This document shows positions 20,940-32,900 of a stretch of 64,000 bases of DNA, piece by piece; position 1 is the stretch's first letter, and every line of letters begins with the position of its first letter. The DNA is from Azolla caroliniana (Eukaryota; Polypodiophyta): assembly GCA_043228905.1 (NCBI GenBank), contig JBHGNT010000018.1:4526001-4590000 (forward strand), given 5' to 3'. A program made the position numbers and the translations under genes. The notes beneath the pieces were generated by a model that worked only from the letters and a program-made list of their open reading frames with translations, was not told the DNA's origin and made no database searches.

Positions 20940-23930
20940 CACACATGATTGTTGACACTTAGTCCAACAATGGTAAATGGTCTAGATTGAAGATCACTCA
21001 TCGATTACAAAACATGTCTTTAATGATAGTTACACTTATAAAGACACCAACTTACGATAAAGTGGAAATTCATAAGATTTAGAACATTTTTCATTATTTA
21101 ATAATGCATCTTATTAGAAAGTGAAGTTTTAGGCATATGGATCAATTAAAATATGTCCTTGATATATCAATGCCAAACATTTATATTTCATCACTGCATC
21201 CTGGATCTAAAGCTCACTCTTCAGTGATGATACCAATATCCACTAATCATTATTTCTAGACACGGTTGTTGGTCAACATTTCCTCCGTTTCGTCAATATG
21301 AGAAGCAAATTACTATGTGCATGAAACTATGTTTCCACTCAAGACTAGTTGCAGGTCTTATGCCACTCCACCTAGTTATATATAACTAAAGTAAATCCTA
21401 ACTCCCATGACCTTTTCATAAGATTCCAAAAGTTTTTCTTGCTCTTCACAAGCCCACTGAGACAAAGTTGATGCTTCCACATTATGACATAAATAGTTCA
21501 AGTAGGTCAATACTTTGGGATTCAATATTGCACAATTTAGCAACATCTCATCTTACAAGTAGGAAACCTCAAAGTGAGCCAATCAATACCATAGAAGACA
21601 TAACAAGCATATAGTGTTTGATACTAAGTGGCTGAAAACGTCAACAAGAATCAAATGCATGTTGACCAAATTTGAGTTAATTAGGATTGACCATGCCAAG
21701 GCTAGAAGCATAATGCAAAGAATAATGTGCTTCATTTCAAGCATAACTACCCCGAATGGGAACATTTTGGGGACAAGGACATAAATTTGACAACTGAAAA
21801 CACAACATTTAGCAAAATTTGAAAATAGAGTTGACATTCTCTTTGCATAAGGATCCTCATAGAACACTCGTGACAACCAACTTAAGTGAAAACATGTTTA
21901 GTCAACATAGTCAAAGACATATCAAGACATAGTACATACAATAACATAAGAAAATGCATTATAAAATAAGTTTTGAATAGTTTCATACATAAAACTCGCA
22001 TGGCTTTTTAAGTTGATTCCTCTAAACTTTAATGTTCATCTTGCAAAACCAGTTTTGAAGTTTATGTTACAAATATATCTATCAGAACTAGGCACTACGA
22101 AATATGTACATTGTCAACCAATGTTGTGAGAATTTGCAAGAAGGGCACGAAAGATGCAAGCGGGATCATCGACGCCTTGAACCAAAGAAAATGGAATTGA
22201 TGTCTTGACTCTTTACTGATGAAAGTTTGTGGGAGTTGGATGAGTATGTTGACACATGGTTATGATTTTGACAATATTTTGTGTTCAATTTGCGTGAGAG
22301 AGCTTTGTATATTAGTGTGTCACCTAACTAAATGTGTGCACGTGTGCCGAGTACTAGGGGGAAATGAGTGTAAGGAAGAGGGGGGGAAGGGTTAAACTAG
22401 GTGTGTTGTCTAAGCTTGGTAGAATGGAGTTGTTGGCTTGCCTCATGCATTGGTTGACGATGCCACACAACAATTGCAATTGCATTGATGGGAAGTGGGT
22501 CTATCACATGTTCCTTCTCTTCCTTTCCTCGATGATGATTGATGACTATATAATTGCCTTTCATGAAGGAATGACTTCATGTGCTTACCTTTACGCAAAG
22601 GTTTTCCATGATTGTGGGGAATTTCCATGAAGGGACCCCTTTGAGTAAACCTTATTGTGGTCAAGTTTACATGATAGTTCACTGCCTATTGTGTGGAGAA
22701 TCCACAAGATGGCTTGAGGTTCCCATAAGGTTTTTTCTCTTATAAGAAGACCTCAATGTGAGCATGTATGCCTTGTCCACATGAAAGTTTTGTGTCAAAC
22801 CCATGATGGTTGGGCTTCACTTGAATTACGCGTGCCACCTAGAAGGGGTGGGTGGTGGGGGCACCCAAATTTGGTGGTGTACCAACTCGTCCCTCTTGTG
22901 CATTTTCTTACACCATGATATGTTCCACACATCACTTCTAGAGTTTTATTACACATCTATGCTTCCCAATTGCTACACTTTGTGACCACCCTCCCTGATG
23001 GAACTAAAGGAGATGGATTAGTAAGAGGTTGATGAAATCCTCAATTCGAAGGCAATGTGCTAACAACTCATGTATCTAATCTAGTGGGAGGGGTATCCAT
23101 TGCAAGCCTTGATTCTACAATCGTTGGCCTTGATAGCCACGTGTCCCTTTCTAAGTTTTTCTTATCCAATTCTTGTTGGATTTCGTAGGTTAGCATTGGC
23201 AAAATGTTCTCTCTAACCTTGATTTCTATTAGTATGTTCTCATGTTTAATCTATAACCTTATTCCCGCAACTTGTTTGACTTCATCCTCTAGTAAAGGCC
23301 ATGGTTTCTTTGTCTCGTCACATGACCAAGGAAGATCATGAGTTTAGAAAATTGGGACATATCTCAAGTTTTTAACATGAGAATTGTATAGTTGTGGATC
23401 CTCAATTGGGGTCAAGCTATCGGGTTTCTCTAATAGATCGACTAGTAATGACCAAGTCTTTGCTCTTGAAGGGGTAATATAAATCCTAATATTGTTCTTC
23501 CTCAAAAGCATTCCTTTTTTGGTGCATGATAGTTCTGATTTGATTCTGAGCTATTTATTGTGTAACCTCCCCAAGGTTTATATTTGTATGAGGTTATTAT
23601 ACCTCTTTCCATTCCTCACGGAAGAGTGGTAGAAAATAAGGTCAATTTCCCTTTAATTCAACAAAAGTACATTTATTCAATTAACATGAATCTCATGGAC
23701 TGTGTACAAAAAGAATACACCGTTGGACTCAAGTGGTCGGTCGGTTGCATTTTTAGTTCGGTGTTAGAAAAAATATGTGAAATGTACAAAAAAGAATACG
23801 GTTGAACGTATATCACAGGAACTACTTCTGGAATCCTATCCATCAGTTCTATGACCCTCAAAGGTTGCTCAAATGTGATAATAGCTGTAGGTTTGGATGT
23901 CAGGGAATCTTTTGATACCAGAGAATCTTC
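20940..23930. other. intergenic, nothing recognised
   Basis: A/T-rich sequence between the copia insertion and the 3' end of the ALA gene. Short open frames have no domain or codon pattern that I can support. The ALA 3' UTR and polyadenylation signal must lie in the right-hand part. Confidence 0.6.
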
Positions 23931-23988
23931 TTTTGTTGCTATTTTCTGGTCTTTGATTGCCATCAAAGACCAAAAAATAGCAACAAAA
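23931..23988. repeat. 27 bp inverted repeat abutting the ALA stop codon
   Basis: Arms 23931-23957 and 23962-23988 are complementary over 27 bases with one mismatch and a 4-base loop. The inner end of the hairpin in the ALA mRNA begins with the base after the TGA stop (23991-23989). In RNA this would be a very stable 58-nt hairpin at the start of the 3' UTR. Confidence 0.9.
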
Positions 23989-26900
23989 TCAAAGGATCTC
24001 CACATGATGGTGATCTATCTTGTTGAGTTTGTGAGAAGGTGGCTTACGCAGTTTGCGTTTAATTTGCTGAACCATAGCAGTAAAACCAAAATCAGCTCTT
24101 TCAACAGCTTTCTCCCTCTCTTTCAACCACATCTCAGGGTCAAGTTTATCTTTATTGAGATACTTGATCTCTTGGATAATATGATGATCCATGGGTTGAA
24201 ATCGTCTTTGAAATGCTGACAAGGCAAGGTAAGGTAAGATGCAACCGGTTCCAATGGCAAGCACCGAAAACCAATGAAATGGAGATGGAGCTAATGCCTC
24301 AGAAAGGATTAAGAAAGCATTTGAAGAGATGAGTGGAGTAATTATCCCATAGATCATGAGAAAAATGTACCAAAGTAAGATACTACCCCATATAACAAGA
24401 TGTTGGATCCATGTGAAGTGGTTAGTTGCAAGAGCAATTTGGATATTGACAACCCAAATGATGGTTGTATACATGGTCGCACCAAGTGCTTCAAACCCAG
24501 CCACCTTACCGTCGTCTCTGAATGCCTGAGGATGGAAAACGCCAACAGTCAAAAAGAAGACTGCAATCGAACCGTATACGCCATTCATCATCCAACTTTG
24601 AATTCGAATCCAACTAAAAAACATGTTCTTTGGACCTTGTTGATATATGCTAGGAAACTACAAAAGAGAGCAAATGGAATAAGGAAAAGCAAATTAAGCA
24701 CTATTGACAACCAAGAGATTGAATATGCTCTAGTCAATCAAAAGAGAGACTCAGCTATAGCATATCAAGGAAAAACACCAAAATATCCCCAACTTGTTAG
24801 ATATTTTCCAAGATACCCCTACCCCTAAGTTTTCAGAAATTACACGAGTTCTCCTGAGGTGAACAGAATTTAGCAAGTAAAATATCCAACAAGCTAGGGG
24901 TATTTTGGTGTTTTCTTCTTATATTAAAGGAAAATAGCTAGACACACCTCAAGACATACGTTCGCCGAAAGATCTTGTTCAAAGACTCCTAGGGCAAGCA
25001 CTGGCAATGATGTAAAAAAAACATTGAAAAGTGCATTAAACCAATCATTGTAGAGGGTCTGCCCTGAGAAATTCGAGAATGCTTGAAAGTAAAACAGTGT
25101 CAATCCAAAGAGTATGTTCTTGTAGAAAAAGTAGCACACCTGTGTATCATGCATAACTTAAACAAATTAATAAAATCATGCATTAGAGGAAAACAAGTCT
25201 AATTCATAGGGAATATTTGATGAGAGAGTAAAAAAATACCATGGTCGCTATCCTTTTGTAGCACCAATGACCATGAACGATCAAAAGCCTTTCAAGAAAG
25301 CGGAATTGTGCTATAGAAAAATCACTTGCCATGACCGCCTGTCACAATGATGTTACACAATTTTATTTCTGCCATTTCACTTCCTCCGTCAGACCTCAAT
25401 CTCTTTTTATATTTATCACTCCCATTCTAGTGCTCAAATCCCAAATTTATCTCTACAAACTGTAATGTTTACATTCAACCTTGTCGGTTTCAAATGCTGC
25501 TACTTTTCTCTCTTGAATCAACAAATAACCTATCGGCTCACATCACAAAATGTTTCACTCATTTCAGAAATCTTCAGTAACAGTATTGAATACCCTTTTA
25601 TATCAAGGTTTGGAAAGGCTTGCTCACAAACATCACTCCACAGTACACAAAGGCTTTTGCCTTTCTTCGTCAAGTTTTTCCTGGGAAAGACTACTTTAGA
25701 GAAATCCTTAATGTGTGCCCTCTCATACTGGGAAAAAACAATGAAAATCCTTACTTTCTTCAGGTATGGCTCTCCATCCCACTATCACTTTCACCTTTTA
25801 AAGATCTATTTCAAGATTTACGAGATTATTCATTTAGTTCTTGTGAAGATGCATTTAATTTCTTCGCATATTATATATGTTCCTACGGAAATAGAAGAGT
25901 TCTACGTAGTTTATTTCTCTGTCAAGTATCTCTCTTATCTCTATTTAGTCTTCCAAGAGGCCTGTTTGATTTTTGTCAAATCCCTGTGTTACTGAGATGT
26001 TTACCTAATCAATTTGTTTCCACAATGTTTGCCTAATCTTTACATTCCTTCCCACTGTTTTCCTGCAAGGTTTATTTAACCTAATCTCTCTGGTTTTTAC
26101 AATGTTAGCTTAATCTTTTTGTTGTGCTCCCTGTCCTTGCCTCTGTGTTTATTTGCCAGGTTTACTTAACCTAATCGCTCTGACCTAATCCTTGTACTTG
26201 TCCTACTGAATGAATATATGGCTCTCAATACCCATTAAGATGGACGGATCAATGAAAGACCCCAAGAAGATACTGAACTAGAAAAGGAAAGGATGGGAGC
26301 ACTCCGACTAGTACCTAAAGGGTGGATAAGATACCCAAAATGCATCTCTTAACCATTTGATTAAGCAAGAGGCGAATCATATGAGAGATGACATGAAAAG
26401 TGCCTTGAAAGAGAATGGCTAGAGATGCAAACATAGGAGAGTGGGCTAGCTAAATATCAATTTACAAGGAAATGCAAACATGGGTAGAGGGCTAAAGATG
26501 CCAAAGCTCAAGTCAATCATGCTCAAAAAGGTAGTTAAAAGCAAAAATTCCTTGGATAGGGGTAGCAAGAAAAGAAAAAAGGAAAACTGGTAGATAAAAT
26601 GGAAATGATAAATGCTACATTGGAAGAAAAAGAAGCCAAAAAGGAAAGCTCGTGCATTACATGTACGAATTGGTTGGGCCGAAAAAGGAAGCTCACAAGA
26701 AGATGTCAGGAATCTCGAAACAAAGATCGGGGCATCAGATATTCCATCAGAGATAAGTCTAAGCCTAAAGACACAATCATCCATTTCACGAATATGGTAT
26801 TCCATCAGAGACAAGTCTAAGCCTAAAGACATGATCATCCATTTCACGAATATGGTAAAAAAAACGCTTTCCAACCCAAGAGAAGGGCACTAAGTGTGAC

Positions 26901-29900
26901 AAATTATATTGAGACTCCAATCTAGTAAATGACAAGGAAAACATGCCATGAATGCTCAGAAGCAAGAAAGGGAAGCAATTGGGCTGTATATAGAGATGGT
27001 AAGGTCATTATTACAGAGACGAAAGCCACATGACGGTGTATGGAATATGAGACCTTATGCATGACTATCTGGAATTGCAATGGCTCTCTAAGGACAGATA
27101 TTGAGTATTTTGATACATTCAAGAACACAGATATCACGAAGTAAACAGAAAACCCATCAATGCATTGCTTGTAAACTCCCTGATGTACAAGGATATAGAT
27201 GGGAGTCAATATGTTGTCCCCAACCACAGATACCAAGAAGAATTAGAGGCTCCAGAGGAGTTCCTGTACTGTACAAAAATGAGCTCCATGATAGTGCACA
27301 TTGTGCATAAAGATGTCAATGCACATTATATCTGGATACGACTCCAAAGGGGGGAATCTAATTTACTACTTTCCACCTGCCTACTGAGGTTTGCACCCCT
27401 TGAAGAATCACCATATCTACCATTATATGACGATTTACTAGTATGGGGGATATAGTACTACTATGAGACTTCAATGCACAAATTAAGAATGGACATACAA
27501 CTATATTTGACACGAGTGAGGGTATGGAGTTAGTTATGGCAGAACAAGTTGGTATAATGGGAGAAGCTCAAGATATGAGTGAAGTAACAAAATATGGCAA
27601 AAATTTCTAGCTTTGGGAAGTGCGCATGGATTTGTGATATAGAATGGTTTGTCACAATCACTTAGATCAAATGTTGTGACATGTTGGAACCCAAAGGGAG
27701 GTGCAAGCAAAGTTGATTACCTGATCGAACCTCCATCTCTTATGCCCGAGAGTCCATCTCTTGCGCAAGAGATCAACCGTATTAGAGAAGATATCGAAAT
27801 AGCACTAAAGGAAGAAATGAAAAAGGAGATAGAGAAACAGAAATCAGAATTGTACGCCTCTATCAAGGCTGAGTTATTAGAAGAGATGCGGAAAGACATT
27901 ATAAGCCATGTGGAGAAATCACACTTAGAGCTCAAGGATGACATGACACAATACCTTAAGGATGAAATATCCTCAAGTAAAGTTGAGTTAGGAGCTATAA
28001 AAGTGGATTTTGAAAAAGGACAAGAAGCAGTGGAAAGATGCATCTCTACAGTGAAAGCCAATGTCATGAAGGAAATGCAAACATGGGCAGACATCGCCAA
28101 AGATGCCAAAGCTCAAGCCGAGCACGCCCAAAACGAAATTAAAGCAAATGCTCCTTGGATAGAGGTAGTAAAAAAGCAAAAAGGAACATCCACGGATAGG
28201 ATGGCAATGATGAATGCTACTTTAGAAGAAGAAGCAAAGAGGAAAGCTCGTGCATTGCATGTACGAGTGGTTGGTTGGGCCGAAAAGGGAAGTCCACAAG
28301 AAGATGCCAAGAATCTCGCAACAAAGATTGGAGCATCGGATATTCCATTTGCTTCGGCATGGAGAGTGGGAAGAGATGAGTCTAGAGCTAAAGCCCTTAT
28401 CATCCGCTTCATGGATATTGACAAGAAAAAAGCTTTCCTCTCTAAACGAAAGGCACTCAAGGGTGAAAAGATATACTTAGATGACGATCTCACTCCAGCC
28501 CAAGTGGCACACCGCAAAGAAAACATGCCACGAGTGCTTGATGCAAGAAAGGAAGGTAAATGGGCCGTATATAGAGACGGCAAGGTCATTATTACAGAGA
28601 AGAGAACCGCATGACGATATATGGCCTATGAGACCCTACGCATGACCATATGGAATTGCAACGGCTCTCTACGGACAGATGTCGGATATTTTGAAGATAC
28701 ATTGAAAAACACAGATATTGCTATGTATACAGAGACTCACCAATGTATGGCTAGCAAACTCCCCGAGGTCCAAGGATACAGATGGGAGTCAATATGTCGC
28801 CCCCAACCTCGGACACCAGGAAGCACTAGAGGTTCGGGAGGAGTGGCTATGCTATACAAAGAGGAGCTCCATGGTAGAGTGCATGTTGTACATAAGGATG
28901 TGGATGCACGCTACATGTGGATATGCATAAAAAGAGGGGATCTTAGGGAGCTATATATTGCAATTTGCTACTTTCCACCTGCCTATTCAAGGTTTGCACC
29001 TCTAGGTGAATCACCATATCTACCACTATATGATGATATCATAAGATTTGCTACTATGGGGGATATAATACTATTAGGAGATTTTAATGCACGAACCAAG
29101 GATGAACAAACAACTATATTTAACACCGACGAGGCTGTCTATGGAGAAGTTATGGTGGAAGAGGTTGGTCTAAAGAGAAAAGCTCAAGATATGAGTGCTA
29201 TAACTGAATATGGAAAACACTTTCTAGCCTTGGGAAGCGCGCATGGACTTGTGATATATAATGGCTTGTCACAATGGCCTGGATCAGATGCTTTGACATG
29301 TTGGAACCCAAAAGGGGGCTCAAGCACAATCGATTATCTAATGGGATCTCCATCTCTTATACCTGAAATAAAAGTGTTCATTATATCGGGAAGACCTATT
29401 GGCTTGGCAGCTGATCATGCATATCTACGCTTTGAGGTAAAGGATGGATGCACAAAGGATGTATATGCTAAGGAGAGTGGGCTGGCTAGGTATCTATTCA
29501 CTCGCGAGACAATTGATGTCTATAGTTGTGGTGTATACAATGGCATGCTAGATTTGGATCCTTTCGCACCCCTTGAAGAACTTACCCAAGGTTTATCCAA
29601 ATCATTGCATAAAGCAGCCACAAAAGCCTTCCCTCACACAACGGCTAACCCCCCCAAACTCGGTAGAGTAATACAAAATAGTTGGTATGATGATGAATGT
29701 CGTGATACAAGGAGATGCTTGCAACGTGATATAACTCGGGGCATTTATACATACAACCAAGTGAGAGCAACCTTCCAACGCCTCGTAAGGAGGAAGAAGA
29801 GATTGTATTTGGCTAAATTTGAAGATCATTTGTATCGCTTGTTTCTAGGACGAGAGAGTAAAAGAGCATGGAAAATGTTTAATGAGAGGCAACCCACCAC

Positions 29901-32900
29901 ACAATTGACCTCACCTCAGGTGTGGCATGAATATGCAAAGGTCCTATATGATACCCCGGGGCAACCTCCTCTTCCCCACCCAAATGCCTCACGCCCACAT
30001 GAATCAACCTTCTTTACACCACAAAATGTAAGAAATGCCATTGATAGGCTACAATTCGGGAAGGCCCAAGATCATGATGGCTTGGTGGGTGAACACTTTA
30101 TCTATGCCCGTGACACCTTGCTCCCATTGCTAGCACACATCTTTAATAGAGCCATGTGCGAAGGTTTTCTTACTAGATGGACTCAGCATACCATTGTGCC
30201 AATCCTTAAGAGTGGAGACCCCATGATGCCAAGCAACTATAGGACAATCATGATTGGCCATTACTTGGCTAAACTATATGGCTCGATTCTGGAATCAGAA
30301 TTGAGTATATGGGCAGAGCAAAATGGCTGCCGTTCAATTGGACAGGCAGGTTTTCGGAAGGGTTTCACAACTTTGGATCACATATTCACCCTCCGGGCCC
30401 TTATTGAGGAGGGCAGAGCCCACAATAAGAGGATTTATTGCTGCTTTGTGGATTTTCGAAAAGCCTTTGACACCGTGCCACGTGCTCGGCTTATGCAGCG
30501 GCTAGAGGCCATTGGTGTTCCTATAGATATGCAATGGGGAATCTATGCACTCTATGAATCTGTTTCAGGAAAAGTTCGGTCTCCTAAGGGCTTGTCAGAG
30601 GCGGTGGCCAGCACAATTGGCGTGAAGCAAGGATGCCCACTATCCCCCACACTCTTCGGTCTCTATATAGATGAGGTATCACAGTACATAGAGAGATTTG
30701 GTGGTTCCGGAGCACACCTAGCAGGTATAGCTATACAGATATTACTATATGCTGATGATATTGTGCTGATCTCTGACTCTCCGGAGGGACTACAAAGACA
30801 TCTAAATGCCTTAAAACTATTTTGTACGGACAAAGGTTTGTCAATCAACATGAATAAAACTAAAGTGATGGTGTTTAACACCACCCAAGCATGGGTAACA
30901 AGATCAGAACCAGAATTCTTCTTGGGAGAGGAAAGGTGGAATACACACGCTCCTACACATACCTAGGAGTAACATTTACAAGACCTAGGTTCTCCTTACA
31001 GGAGGCCGCTTGTGCCCGACTTTCTCGTGGATATGCAGCCCTGGGTGCTCTCGAAAGACAATGTGCACATTTGCAGTTCCAAGAGCCACGAACTAAGCTA
31101 TGGTTATTTGATACACTTATCACACCAACTCTTCTCTATGGAGTAGAGACATGGGGACCGAGTCTTAACAAGGCAAATCATTGGAAAGATTTAGAGAGAC
31201 CTTTAGTGTCAATGATTGCTCGCATGATAAGGAGCAAAGCATTGGTGCCCCACGATATAATCCGGGCAGAGATGGGAGTAGCACCTATAATAACCGAGGC
31301 ATTGTTCCGATCAGTGACATTTATCCAACGTCTTTGGGAGCTCCCTAAACGAAGGTACCCAAGGTTGGCAATTATGTCATCAAGACAATTGGCTGAAAAT
31401 GGAGACACTCACTGTTGGTATGCTGAAATGCAACAATGGTTCGAGTCACATGGCATGAGTATAAATGCACTACCCCCGTTCCAATATAGCTTGGACTGTC
31501 CCCATCTCAATATGACCAAAGTGGAAAAGAATAGAGTGATCCGAACTGATATTATTAACTTAGAAAACAAGATAACATGGATCAGCCCCAAAATAGCACT
31601 TGGTACAAAGATGGCCCACTATAAGACACACTTCTTACATACATCGGAGGATGGATTTGTCATAAGGCTACCTTATATGGACATACATCTATCCTATGCG
31701 CTGCGTAGTGTGATAGGGCAGCTGCGAACCTCATCACATCAGCTACAGATTGAGGTGGGCAGATATACACGACTACCTCTAGAAGAGAGAATTTGCCAAT
31801 TGTGTCATCAAGGAGTGGAATCTGAAGAACACTATGTTTGTCATTGTAGTGTCTTTTATGAAATCAGAGGGAGATACCATTGCCTCTTTAAACAAGGCTT
31901 TGGCCCACTACGCAAGGTAATGGAATATGAGGACCAAAGATGCCTAGGACTTTTCTTGCTCGAGCTCAAGAGACATCGGGAAAAGTTGTTGAAGAATACA
32001 GCCACACAAGCTCATCCACAAAGAACAATCACAACTTTCTTTAGCTCCATCACTCCTAATGCTAGAAGTCAACCCCAGGATACAGAAATGGGATCCAGAC
32101 CAGGATATAACAAAGGGGTTACGATTGATCGGGCAATGGCAATTTGCTGTGCACGTAGGCCCCGGCCCCATGGACCACGACCTCGACACCCTTGTCATCG
32201 ACAAATAAAAGCCATTATCTCCCGCCATCGTAGGTGCTTCCCTCGCTTCGGAGACATTTCCATTCTGGATCGACCCATGATAGAGATCTTTCGGAGACAA
32301 AAGCTACAATACACCTAACTTGAGAATCTCGCATGTGCCAAAAACCAGATTCTCTCGTCTCTTTTCTTTTCATCCTATTTACTTTTATATTTACTGTGTA
32401 ATATTTACTTTATTTTGATTTGTTCTCAAAGACGAGAAAACATTTAAGATGTAATCTCTTATTCGGTCTTATAGGCCATTTTGGCCTCTTAAAAGACGTT
32501 AATATATCTTTCTTTCTTTCTTTCTGATATACCTATTGGCTTGGCAGCAGATCCCACATATCTATGCTTTGAGATGAAGGATGGATGCACAAACATGTAT
32601 ATGTTAAGAAGGAGAGTGGGCTAGCTACATATCAGTTTTCCCGAGAGACAATTGATGCATATAGTTGTGGAAAATACAAGGTATGCTAGATTTGGATCCT
32701 TTCGCACCCTTAGAGAAAGTCACACAAGGATTGTTATTTCATGAAGCAGACACAATTGTCTTTCTTCCCACAACAGGCAATGCACCCTAAACTGGTATAG
32801 TTATACAAAATATTTGGTATGATGAGGAGTGTCGTGATATTCGGAGATGCTTGCAACGCAAAGTAACTCTGAGAATTTGACACACAAACAGGCAACAGCA

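Larger units (their letters stand above)
27747..32525 (+). mobile_element. younger LINE inserted in the older LINE
   Basis: Non-LTR retrotransposon of about 4.8 kb, plus strand. It has ORF1, then ORF2 (endonuclease, RT, C-terminal zinc finger), a 3' UTR, and ends with (TTTC)n at about 32506-32525. It interrupts an older relative, whose sequence stops at 27746 and resumes at 32526. No target duplication is evident; about 25 bases of the older copy appear to be missing. The microsatellite tail and RT motifs differ from typical poly(A)-tailed plant L1. The clade is unresolved. Confidence 0.88.

Noticed and set aside
22364-22630. 88-codon plus-strand frame
   Set aside because: Isolated short frame without start context or similarity.
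23673-24005. 110-codon minus-strand frame overlapping the ALA stop
   Set aside because: A different frame from ALA, created partly by the hairpin. No similarity recognised. Kept only as context for the hairpin finding.
25465-25995. 176-codon plus-strand frame in the ALA intron
   Set aside because: Phe/Tyr/Leu-rich translation of A/T-rich DNA. No domain or conserved pattern visible.
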